DNA of 64,000 nt from positions 1,576,262 through 1,640,261 of the forward strand of contig NZ_JAELVS010000001.1 of the NCBI RefSeq assembly GCF_016427555.1, written 5' to 3'. The stretch is from Marinobacter litoralis. GTDB lineage: Bacteria; Pseudomonadota; Gammaproteobacteria; Pseudomonadales; Oleiphilaceae. Both the position numbers and the translations under genes were made by a program. Numbering within the stretch: position 1 is the stretch's first letter; every line of letters begins with the position of its first letter. Positions 33,367-41,256 of this stretch are shown piece by piece. The notes under the pieces were generated by a model. It was not told where the DNA came from. It searched no databases and saw only the letters and a list, made by a program, of their open reading frames with translations.

Positions 33367-35859
33367 ATGCGCAGTGCGTTACGAAAATATGTTATCCGTT
33401 ATCTTAGAGCGTTTAAGGATTTGGACGTAAGACTAAGAGAATGGCCGCTCTATGAGCTTTTTTCTTTTCATGTTTATAATGTTTTAAGAACCTTTCTGGG
33501 TATGCATAAATTGCCTTATCGGAAGGTTGTTGCTCATCATTATTTAAAATCATACCGGCATGTTAATGTTGAAGATAATTTGGCTCTTTTTGATTGCTTT
33601 TGGGGGAGAAAGGTTGGAGGTGACCCCTATGCAATTTATCGGGAGATGGTGAGAAAGAATCCTGAACTAAAGTGTATTTGGGTCTGTAATAAAGGTGTTT
33701 CTGTTCCCGATGATGTATCTGAAAATAAGTCGGTTTCGCTCGTAGCTCATGATAGTAAAGAATACGCTGAAGCTCTTTTGAGGGCAAAGTACCTTGTTTG
33801 TAATTCGAATTTTCTTCCATTCTTTGTTAAGAAGCCGGGTCAAATTTTTATAAATACATGGCACGGCACACCGATAAAGAAGCTTGGATTCGATATAGAG
33901 CAATCGCTCAGCCATTCGACAAATACACAGAGAAACTTTAATGTTGCTGACTTTATTCCAGTATCCAGTGATTATGAGAAAGATCATATAATAAAATCAT
34001 ATGGCGGTGCAGATTTTAAAAATAACGTCCATCTAGTAGGTGCGCCTAGATTGGACTTAACCATTTCTTCGAACCGATCTAGCATACTGAATAAGCTGGG
34101 AATCGATAGTCAACGTAAGATAGTGCTATACGCACCAACTTGGCGCGGTTCGATCGTGTCTGTTTCGTCTCAAATTGACGATCAGGTGGCTGCAATTGAA
34201 GCTATAAAAGAAAATCTAGGTGATGACGTTTATTTGTTTGTTTCGTTGCATCATCTGACAAAACAGAGGGTCAAGAATCTCTCGGTCAATGTCGATTTTG
34301 TCCCAGACAATATAGATATTAATGAGTTTTTGAGTTGCGTAGATGTTCTGATTTCAGATTATTCAAGCATTGTTATTGATTTTTTGGTTCTAGACAGGCC
34401 TGTGATTCTCTATGTTCCAGATTATGAGGAGTATCGCTCGGAACGCGGGCTTTATATCGATGTTGAAGACCTTCCTTGCTTAACCTGTTTTAATATTGAA
34501 GAGCTGGTTGTAGCGATCGGTTTAGATAAAAAACCATCGGAGTTTGGTGTATATTCGGGGCTTTTAAATAAAGTTATTCCGGTTGTCCAAGGGGATTCTT
34601 CTGAAAAAATTGTTTCTTCCGTTTTTTCTTCTACGTTTGATGGTTTTGAATCTCCTAGATCAAAATATAAGGTTCTAGTATATGCTGGATCCCTAAAGGA
34701 AAATGGAATTACATCAGCGTTCAAAAGTTTCGTAAGTTATCTCTCAGATAGAGATGTTGATGTCTATGTAGTTGTCGACCCACGTTATGAACGGAATATT
34801 CCCTCTTTCAGGTCGAATGTCGAGATAATCCGTGATAAGGCAGAGGTCATTCTGGCCAATGGGTTAGGTGCCACCCTTTCAGATGAGTATTTCGCTATTC
34901 GTAAATTACGAAGTGGCGGGCACGAACTAAGTGATGCCGAAGTGGCGAAATGTTTTAGCTACTTCGAAAGAGCGTCACTCAGGTTATTCTCGGATAGCTC
35001 TTTTGATTGTGCTATCGATTTTTCCGGCTATTCCTATTACTGGGCCTGGCTTATGGCATTCGCCCCTGCGAAGAGGAAGTTAATCTATCAACATAGTGAT
35101 ATGAAGGCTGAATTAGATAATCCCCATAGAGATCATGTGGGGTTGGAATCAGTTTTTAAAGCCTATCATCTGTACGACAGAGTGGTTTCAGTTTCAGCTG
35201 CGATCAAGTCGGTAAATGAGAGGGCTCTTTCAGGGTATTATCGGTCTGACTCGAGTATTTCGTCAGCTAATGTTATTGATTTTGAAACAATAGAAACGAA
35301 AGCAAATGTTCCAGTAGATTTTGTATGTCCAGAAATTGCAAACATTCCCTCTGAAACTGTGGTTTTCGTCTCCGTGTCTCGGCTGTCCCATGAGAAAAAT
35401 GTTACCACCTTGATTGAAGCGTTCGCGCGACTTGCCCGTCAAAAGATTGATTCGGTTCTTGTGATCGTGGGTGACGGCAGTGCCTATGAAGAGTTATCGA
35501 GGTGTGCGGTTGCCAATGGGATCGATGATCGAATTATCTTTACGGGTAACCTGACGAACCCCTTCCCCGTTATGAAGAGGGCCGATTGCCTGATGTTTCC
35601 TTCTTATTATGAGGGGCAAGGTTTGGTGTTGCTGGAAGCTATGAGTTTGGGGACATTTTGTATCGGTAGTGATATACCGGCTGTAAGAGAAGTTCTGTCA
35701 GGAACAGGGTGTTGGGTTGTTCCGCCTCGAGTGGACAGCCTGGAGGATGCGATGCTTCGCTTCGTGAATGAACGGCCGGTTGCTATAAACTTTGATTCCG
35801 GTCAGTACGTGAAACAAGCGGGAAATGAGCTTTGGTCGGCACTTTTTGGTGCGCGATGA
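33367..35859 (+). CDS. TagF-like glycerophosphotransferase fused to GT4 (copy 2)
   Basis: About 830 residues from ATG 33367, with AGAAGGG upstream; an ATG at 33307 would lie inside tagD. It repeats the layout of the protein at 30407: FDCFWGRKVGGDPYAIYREM, NTWHGTPIKKLGFDI, YAPTWRGS, VLISDYSSIVIDFLVLDRPV, then the GT4 domain with VSRLSHEKNVTTLIEAF and FPSYYEGQGLVLLEAMSLG. It has about 35 extra N-terminal residues. Although the protein matches copy 1 closely, the DNA is much more AT-rich, so this is not a recent local duplication. One copy may prime and the other extend, or each may place a different linkage. Confidence 0.87.
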   Translation: MRSALRKYVIRYLRAFKDLDVRLREWPLYELFSFHVYNVLRTFLGMHKLPYRKVVAHHYLKSYRHVNVEDNLALFDCFWGRKVGGDPYAIYREMVRKNPELKCIWVCNKGVSVPDDVSENKSVSLVAHDSKEYAEALLRAKYLVCNSNFLPFFVKKPGQIFINTWHGTPIKKLGFDIEQSLSHSTNTQRNFNVADFIPVSSDYEKDHIIKSYGGADFKNNVHLVGAPRLDLTISSNRSSILNKLGIDSQRKIVLYAPTWRGSIVSVSSQIDDQVAAIEAIKENLGDDVYLFVSLHHLTKQRVKNLSVNVDFVPDNIDINEFLSCVDVLISDYSSIVIDFLVLDRPVILYVPDYEEYRSERGLYIDVEDLPCLTCFNIEELVVAIGLDKKPSEFGVYSGLLNKVIPVVQGDSSEKIVSSVFSSTFDGFESPRSKYKVLVYAGSLKENGITSAFKSFVSYLSDRDVDVYVVVDPRYERNIPSFRSNVEIIRDKAEVILANGLGATLSDEYFAIRKLRSGGHELSDAEVAKCFSYFERASLRLFSDSSFDCAIDFSGYSYYWAWLMAFAPAKRKLIYQHSDMKAELDNPHRDHVGLESVFKAYHLYDRVVSVSAAIKSVNERALSGYYRSDSSISSANVIDFETIETKANVPVDFVCPEIANIPSETVVFVSVSRLSHEKNVTTLIEAFARLARQKIDSVLVIVGDGSAYEELSRCAVANGIDDRIIFTGNLTNPFPVMKRADCLMFPSYYEGQGLVLLEAMSLGTFCIGSDIPAVREVLSGTGCWVVPPRVDSLEDAMLRFVNERPVAINFDSGQYVKQAGNELWSALFGAR

Positions 35860-35893
35860 GATCAGTGTTCGGAGATTATGTGGAAGGACGGTT

Positions 35894-36835
35894 GTGGTAG
35901 ATGTTGTTCAGGTAATCGGAGCGACGGGCTTCATTGGTGGACATGTTTATGAAGCTCTCTGTTCACGCTCCTATCCAGTTGTTGGAGTAGGGCGAAAATC
36001 CGTTGAATTTGCCAACGTTGACCCAAGTCTTCGTTTTCATTCAGATAGTTTGAAATGTGGGGACGGCACTGATGTTCGTATTGCGAAGAACGTCGGGACC
36101 GTAATTTTCTGCGCAGGAATGGCACATATCCAGAATCCTACGCCAGAAGACCTTGAACAATTTTTCGAAGCAAATTGCTATTTGCCTGTTCGCTACGCCA
36201 AAGCTGCGATCCGTTGTGGAGCTCGCCGTTTCATCTTTCTCAGTTCAATTGGCGTTCATGGAGAGAAAGGCAATGAACCCGTGTCAGAACGTTCGCCTTA
36301 TGCGCCTTCGAACCACTATTCACGTTCGAAAATTCTCGCGGAACAGAAGCTGATCAAACTGTTTGAGGAGGCCGATTGTGAATTGGTGATCATTCGACCA
36401 CCAATGGTTTATGGCCCCGAAGCGCCTGGAAACTTCTCGCGGGTGTCTTCGTTAGTCAAGACGGGGCTTCCTTTGCCTTTTGGGGGACTTAAGAATCAGC
36501 GGTCCTTTTTGTTTGTTGGCAATTTGGTTAGTTTTATAGTGCGCTGCATCGACCATCCGAATGCTGCTGGGCAGGTTTTTGTTGTTAGTGATGACGAGGA
36601 TGTCAGCACGCGCGATTTTGTTCAGAAAATTGCGACAGCTCAGAAGCTTCGTTGTATTCTACTACCCCTTCCCTCGTGGTTTTTTAAAGTAGCCATGACT
36701 CTGATTGGCCAGGGCAAAGCGGCCGGTAAGTTAGCGGCGCCTTTGACCGTTGATTGTTCTCACGCAAAACGTTCATTGGGGTGGACGCCGCCTTATTCAT
36801 TGGCCGAGGGTATACGGCTGAGTTTTCCAGATTAG
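35894..36835 (+). CDS. NAD-dependent epimerase/dehydratase (SDR), nucleotide-sugar type
   Basis: About 313 residues from GTG 35894, chosen for GGAAGGA five bases upstream and for the start VDVVQVIGATGFIGGHVYEA; an ATG at 35825 would overlap the TagF gene. VIFCAGMAHIQ, FLSSIGVHGE and NHYSRSKILAEQ (YxxxK) are SDR active-site elements. The pattern resembles WbpV/WbpK/Gne-like reductases or epimerases that act on 4-keto sugars such as UDP-4-keto-QuiNAc. With the WbpM-like dehydratase and WbpL present, a UDP-QuiNAc or FucNAc reductase is the most likely role. Confidence 0.78.
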   Translation: MVDVVQVIGATGFIGGHVYEALCSRSYPVVGVGRKSVEFANVDPSLRFHSDSLKCGDGTDVRIAKNVGTVIFCAGMAHIQNPTPEDLEQFFEANCYLPVRYAKAAIRCGARRFIFLSSIGVHGEKGNEPVSERSPYAPSNHYSRSKILAEQKLIKLFEEADCELVIIRPPMVYGPEAPGNFSRVSSLVKTGLPLPFGGLKNQRSFLFVGNLVSFIVRCIDHPNAAGQVFVVSDDEDVSTRDFVQKIATAQKLRCILLPLPSWFFKVAMTLIGQGKAAGKLAAPLTVDCSHAKRSLGWTPPYSLAEGIRLSFPD

Positions 36836-36865
36836 CTTTAACGGTAGTTCAACAAGGATTGTTGC

Positions 36866-38407
36866 ATGGTTAACTTAAAACACCATGGCGCTGTAGATGG
36901 CGTCACCGGCTCTTGCCACGAACTCAGTTTGTCCATAAATAACGAATCTTCGAAAGCCGGAATCCTCATAGACTGCGGCCTGTTCCAAGGCAATGAATCC
37001 AAAGGCCGCTCCACCGCTTCAGACCTGGCCATCGATTTCCCCATCGATCACATCCGCGCATTGGTGGTCACCCACGTTCATATCGATCATGTCGGCCGAA
37101 TTCCCTACTTGTTAGCCGCAGGCTTCGATGGCCCCATCATTTGCTCCGAGCCTTCTGCTGTGATGCTCCCGGAAATTCTGGAAGATGCCCTGAAGATTGG
37201 TTTTACCCGGGACCGCCGATTAATCGAACGTGTATTGGGCGTGATTCGCCAGCGCCTGGTGCCGGTGCCTTATAACCAGTGGCACGCGGTATTCGATGAA
37301 TCCGGCTGTTCGCTTTCGGTGCGTTTGCAAAGGGCAGGGCATATCTTGGGCTCGGCTTATGTGGAGTGTGATGCGCGCAGTGGTGAGCTTGAAGAGCGCA
37401 TTGTGTTCAGTGGTGATCTTGGGGCGCCGCATTCGCCGTTGTTGCCAGAGCCGGTTTCGCCTGAACGCGCAGACCGCTTGGTGATTGAAAGCACCTACGG
37501 TGACAAGAACCATGAGGATCGCGAGACTCGCCGTTACCGTTTGAAAGCGGTGTTGGAACATGCGCTGCAAGATGGCGGTACGGTGTTGATTCCGGCGTTT
37601 AGTATTGGGCGGACCCAAGAGCTATTGTATGAGATTGAAGGGCTAATTACGGAGTTTGGCGGCGAGAAGCTTGGGCTTGGTGCGATTGGGGGCGGTCCTC
37701 GTGGGGACCGCCCCCGTAGCGAGAGCCGGAAGGCTATAAAGGGGTCGGCTAAAAAGGGGTCTGACCCTTCGGAGTCAGACCCCACCCAAAGCCTGACTTG
37801 GAGCAACCTCGAAGTGGTGGTGGATTCCCCGCTCGCCGCTGAATTCACCAACATCTACCGCCAACTTAAGCCGTTCTGGGATGAAGAAGCCCAAACACTC
37901 GTAAAATCGGGCCGCCATCCGCTGTCGTTCGAGCAGTTAACGGTGATCAATTCTCACGATGATCATCTGAATGCCGTAGAATACTTCGCCAAATCTTACC
38001 GCCCATGTGTTGTATTGGCGGGTTCCGGCATGTGCGCCGGTGGTCGGGTGGTGAATTATTTAAAAGCCATGCTGGGCGATGAACGCAATGATGTGTTGTT
38101 CGTGGGCTATCAGGCTGCCGGCACACCGGGGCGGGATATATTGACCTACGGCCCGAAAGGCGGCTGGGTTGAGCTGGATGGTGAACGTTACGACATCCGC
38201 GCCAAAGTGCATCAGGTGAGCGGCTATTCCGCCCACGCCGGCCAAGACGATTTATTGCGGTTTATTGATGGCATACCAGTACCGCCCAATGAAATCCGCA
38301 TCGTACACGGTGATGACGATGCAAAGGCAGCGTTCAAACACGAACTAGAGGCGCGCTTGCCCAACACACAAATTTTAATACCTGGGGTCAGACCCCCAGA
38401 CATTTGA
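36866..38407 (+). CDS. Beta-CASP metallo-beta-lactamase-fold RNA hydrolase with repeat-derived insert
   Basis: A 513-residue protein. HVHIDH (70-75), RAGHILGSAYVE, FSGDLGAPHSP and VHQVSGYSAHAGQDDLL are the metal-binding motifs. LIPAFSIGRTQELLYEIEGL and VVVDSPLAAEFT plus GSGMCAGGRVVNYL form the beta-CASP part, so RNA processing is likely. Residues about 270-312 (GGGPRGDRPRSESRKAIKGS, AKKGSDPSESDPT) are low-complexity sequence translated from two hairpin repeats, and the last residues (GVRPPDI) come from a third. Homologues lack this stretch. The frame is intact, so it may still work. Confidence 0.88.
   Translation: MVNLKHHGAVDGVTGSCHELSLSINNESSKAGILIDCGLFQGNESKGRSTASDLAIDFPIDHIRALVVTHVHIDHVGRIPYLLAAGFDGPIICSEPSAVMLPEILEDALKIGFTRDRRLIERVLGVIRQRLVPVPYNQWHAVFDESGCSLSVRLQRAGHILGSAYVECDARSGELEERIVFSGDLGAPHSPLLPEPVSPERADRLVIESTYGDKNHEDRETRRYRLKAVLEHALQDGGTVLIPAFSIGRTQELLYEIEGLITEFGGEKLGLGAIGGGPRGDRPRSESRKAIKGSAKKGSDPSESDPTQSLTWSNLEVVVDSPLAAEFTNIYRQLKPFWDEEAQTLVKSGRHPLSFEQLTVINSHDDHLNAVEYFAKSYRPCVVLAGSGMCAGGRVVNYLKAMLGDERNDVLFVGYQAAGTPGRDILTYGPKGGWVELDGERYDIRAKVHQVSGYSAHAGQDDLLRFIDGIPVPPNEIRIVHGDDDAKAAFKHELEARLPNTQILIPGVRPPDI
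37688..37715. repeat. GC-rich hairpin inside the beta-CASP gene
   Basis: GGGGGCGGTCC and GGACCGCCCCC, fully paired over 11 bases with a six-base loop. It lies 40 bases before the GGGGTCTGACCC copy in the same coding insert. Confidence 0.85.
37756..37783. repeat. GGGGTCTGACCC palindrome inside the beta-CASP gene
   Basis: GGGGTCTGACCC, a short TTCGGA loop, GTCAGACCCC, then ACCCAAAGCC as after the copy at 328. It is read in frame as GSDPSESDPT. Confidence 0.88.
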
Positions 38408-38437
38408 CTGATTGAAATGTATCCGGGGTCTGACCCC
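38384..38437. repeat. 54-bp composite palindromic element (copy 1)
   Basis: GGGGTCAGACCCCC, three bases, CATTT, nine bases, AAATGTAT, then GGGGTCTGACCCC. The first half codes for the last residues of the beta-CASP protein and its TGA. Two further copies (62225, 63758) have the same 54-bp length and the same nine-base centre. Confidence 0.92.
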
Positions 38438-38457
38438 AATCATGGTTTGGAGGAGTG

Positions 38458-39720
38458 ATGAAGAAGATTGCGGTTGTAGGTTTGGGCTATGTGGGTTTAC
38501 CACTGGCTGCGGCGTTTGGTGAGAAGCGTGAGGTGGTGGGATTTGATATCAACACCAAGCGTATTGAAGAGCTGAAGGATGGCGTGGATTTCACTCGTGA
38601 GCTGTCCAGCGAAGAGTTGGCAACCGCAACGCAATTGACGTTTACGGATTCTGTGGAAGGGATTGCGGATTGTCAGGTATATATTGTGACGGTACCGACT
38701 CCGATTGATGAATTTAAAACGCCGGACCTGACCCCTCTCGTCAAAGCCAGCGAAACCGTAGGCAAGGTGCTGAAGCAGGGCGACATCGTTATTTACGAAT
38801 CCACCGTATACCCGGGCGCCTCGGAAGAAGTCTGTGTACCGGTTTTGGAGAAAGTATCAGGCCTTGAGTTCAATAAAGACTTCTTCGCCGGTTATAGCCC
38901 AGAGCGCATTAATCCGGGCGATAAAGCGCACCGCGTTACGACCATTATGAAAGTAACGTCTGGCTCCACGCCGGAAGTTGCCGAAGAAGTGGATGCGTTG
39001 TATGCAGATATTATTACTGCCGGTACGCATAAGGCCAGTTCTATTAAAGTGGCTGAAGCTGCAAAGGTGATTGAAAACACCCAGCGTGATTTGAACATTG
39101 CGTTGATGAATGAGTTGTCTATGATTTTCGCCAAGCTGGGTATTGATACTCATGAAGTATTGGCGGCAGCGGGAACTAAGTGGAACTTCTTGCCCTTTAA
39201 GCCAGGTTTGGTGGGTGGCCACTGTATTGGTGTGGACCCATATTATTTGACGCACAAAGCCCAGGCTATTGGTTATCACCCGGAAATTATTCTGGCGGGT
39301 CGTCGTGTTAACGACAATATGGGGCCGTATGCCGCTTCTGAGTTGGTTAAAGCCATGATTAAAAATGGCCAGGCGGTTTCCGGCGCGAAAGTGTTGGTGA
39401 TGGGGCTGACGTTTAAAGAGAATTGCCCGGATTTGCGCAATACCCGCGTGGTTGATGTGATCGAAGAGCTGAGGGATTATAACTGCGAAGTGCACGTAAC
39501 CGACTGCTGGGCAGACAATGCCGAAGCGGAAGAAGAATACGGGATTTCGTTGGTGGATAAACCAGCCGAAGGCTATTACGACGCAGTATTCCTGGCCGTA
39601 CCGCATAATGAATATGCGAGCATGAGTGCCCAGCAATTGCGAGCGTTCACAAAAGATAGCGGTATTCTTTTTGACCTGAAGGGCGTTTTGCCGTTAGGTG
39701 ATGCGGATATTCGATTGTAA
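38458..39720 (+). CDS. tviB: UDP-N-acetylglucosamine/galactosamine 6-dehydrogenase, TviB/WbpO type (copy 2)
   Basis: A 420-residue protein from ATG 38458 with GGAGG four bases upstream. It shows all features of the copy at 17033: [46 protein letters not shown]. Of the first 100 residues I count 80 identical to copy 1; synonymous sites differ widely, so the duplication is old or one copy is imported. There is no epimerase beside it. It should make UDP-GlcNAcA or UDP-GalNAcA. A strong terminator follows and closes the polysaccharide locus. Confidence 0.9.
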   Translation: MKKIAVVGLGYVGLPLAAAFGEKREVVGFDINTKRIEELKDGVDFTRELSSEELATATQLTFTDSVEGIADCQVYIVTVPTPIDEFKTPDLTPLVKASETVGKVLKQGDIVIYESTVYPGASEEVCVPVLEKVSGLEFNKDFFAGYSPERINPGDKAHRVTTIMKVTSGSTPEVAEEVDALYADIITAGTHKASSIKVAEAAKVIENTQRDLNIALMNELSMIFAKLGIDTHEVLAAAGTKWNFLPFKPGLVGGHCIGVDPYYLTHKAQAIGYHPEIILAGRRVNDNMGPYAASELVKAMIKNGQAVSGAKVLVMGLTFKENCPDLRNTRVVDVIEELRDYNCEVHVTDCWADNAEAEEEYGISLVDKPAEGYYDAVFLAVPHNEYASMSAQQLRAFTKDSGILFDLKGVLPLGDADIRL

Positions 39721-39742
39721 TAATCAAGGCTGTCTTATTTTT

Positions 39743-39774
39743 AAAAAAAGCCGACCAATGTGTCGGCTTTTTTT
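39743..39774 (+). terminator. Rho-independent terminator after tviB copy 2
   Basis: AAAAAAAGCCGAC, CAATGT, GTCGGCTTTTTTT: six GC-rich pairs plus A/T pairs and a T run on either strand, so it can work in both directions. Confidence 0.9.
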
Positions 39775-39886
39775 GTAATTATTAATTAATCTTCTTTACG
39801 AGTGCCCGATTTATTTATTATTATGCGGCCTGACTTTCCGGTCATGTTTTTTTTGTTTAAATCATCCGATATAAGGCCTTACTTTC

Positions 39887-40258
39887 ATGGCGAAGATCAA
39901 CGATTACTATCAGAAAAAACAGCTTATGGAAAAGCTTGCGGCAGAGCTGGAGCAGCTCGAAAACGACCAGGCGCTTAAGCGCGAGTTGGAATTTGAAAAT
40001 AAAGTTCGTGATTTGATGACCGAATACGACAAATCACCAAAGCATGTATTGCAGATTCTTGCCGCGATTGATCCATCTATTGCCGGCGCAAAAGCGGAAA
40101 CAGCCACAGGTACTCGTGCCAAGCGCCCGATGAAGACCTACAAAAACCCGCATACCGGTGAAGTGGTTAAAACCCGCGGCGGTAACCACAAAACTCTGAA
40201 CGAGTGGCGTGAGAAGTACGGTAAAGAAGCGGTACAGAGCTGGCAGCAGCAGGACTAA
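39887..40258 (+). CDS. mvaT: MvaT/MvaU-type H-NS-like nucleoid protein
   Basis: A 123-residue protein. An N-terminal coiled coil (YYQKKQLMEKLAAELEQLEN) serves for oligomerisation; the C-terminal DNA-binding domain reads KTYKNPHTGEVVKTRGGNHK, TLNEWREKYG, the MvaT signature with its RGGNHK loop that reads the minor groove of AT-rich DNA. MvaT proteins silence horizontally acquired genes. It lies beside a mosaic locus with several AT-rich blocks, so it is a candidate regulator of it. It has its own promoter region of about 110 bases after the terminator. Confidence 0.92.
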   Translation: MAKINDYYQKKQLMEKLAAELEQLENDQALKRELEFENKVRDLMTEYDKSPKHVLQILAAIDPSIAGAKAETATGTRAKRPMKTYKNPHTGEVVKTRGGNHKTLNEWREKYGKEAVQSWQQQD

Positions 40259-40269
40259 ATCGCTTTACT

Positions 40270-40300
40270 TAACCCCTTTCCCGATATGGGGAAGGGGTTA
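40270..40300. terminator. Hairpin between convergent genes, probable bidirectional terminator
   Basis: TAACCCCTT and AAGGGGTTA with CCC/GGGG inside. It lies between mvaT (+) and the GGDEF gene (-), overlapping the latter's stop codon. Confidence 0.6.
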
Positions 40301-41254
40301 TGAATAAATCATCACCTTATTTCGCCCTCCCTCTTTCGCTCTGTACAACGCCTTATCCGCCTCCTGCATCCACTGCATGTAATTTTCCGGCTCACCCGTT
40401 AATTGTGCGATGCCCATGCTGATGGTGTATTGAATATCGCCCGCCGTGGTACTGACGGTACTTTGCTCGATGCTTTCTCGTATGCGTTCGCACAATATGC
40501 GCGCGTTCTCTGCATCGGTTTCCGGCAGAATGAGGCCGAATTCTTCCCCGCCGTAACGGCCGGCGGAATCGGATTGGCGGATGCTGTCGCGGGTGACTTG
40601 TGCGGTGTGGCGGATCACATAATCTCCGGCCAGGTGGCCGTAGGTATCGTTCACTGATTTGAAGTGGTCGATGTCGAACATCACCAGGGTGGTGGTTTGG
40701 CCGTAGCGCCCGTAGCGTTCGAATTCTGCATCCACCAGGTTTTCCCAGGTGCCCCGGTTCAGCAAGCCGGTTAGCCGGTCGGTCATGCTCAGTTTGGCCA
40801 GCTGTTCGTTCGCCCGTTCCAGTGCCCGTTTGCTACTGGCGAATTCGGTGACGTCGTAAATCAGCAGGCAGACTTTATCGACTTTGCCGGCCGAGTTGGT
40901 GAGCGGGCTGATGGTGAGGTTCTGATACATGAACTCTTCGGTGCCGGTGATTGGCCGGGCATTGCGAAACCGGAACAGGTAAGGGCGCTGTTCCCATGAC
41001 GTGAAGGCGCGGGTATTCAGTGTGGTGACGGCATCCACTTTGCGGGTGAGCCAGGCTTTGGGAATATCGGGAAAGGCGGTGAATATTTGCTGACCGCGGA
41101 TTTTGCTGGCGGTGATACCGCTGTGGTTTTCCATGAAGCCGTTCCACGCTTGCACACGGAAATCGAGGTCCAGAACCACAAGGCCCACCTCAACCGTTTC
41201 AATCATGTCGGCCAGCCAGTGGAAGGCATCTGCGTTTTGTGAATCAAAAGCCAT
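40298..41254 (-). CDS. PAS-GGDEF diguanylate cyclase
   Basis: A 318-residue protein. The N-terminal PAS domain (IETVEVGLVVLDLDFRVQAW to LIYDVTEF) is followed by a GGDEF domain: LSMTDRLTGLLNRGTWENLV, MFDIDHFKSVNDTYGHLAGD, and an active-site motif RYGGEEFGLILP (GGEEF). It should make cyclic di-GMP from two GTP. No RxxD inhibitory site is obvious before the motif. No membrane segment is seen, so PAS senses a cytoplasmic signal. It starts two bases after the stop of the CheY-CheC-like gene, so the receiver protein and the cyclase form one operon. Confidence 0.93.
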   Translation of the reverse strand: MAFDSQNADAFHWLADMIETVEVGLVVLDLDFRVQAWNGFMENHSGITASKIRGQQIFTAFPDIPKAWLTRKVDAVTTLNTRAFTSWEQRPYLFRFRNARPITGTEEFMYQNLTISPLTNSAGKVDKVCLLIYDVTEFASSKRALERANEQLAKLSMTDRLTGLLNRGTWENLVDAEFERYGRYGQTTTLVMFDIDHFKSVNDTYGHLAGDYVIRHTAQVTRDSIRQSDSAGRYGGEEFGLILPETDAENARILCERIRESIEQSTVSTTAGDIQYTISMGIAQLTGEPENYMQWMQEADKALYRAKEGGRNKVMIYS

Positions 41255-41256
41255 GG

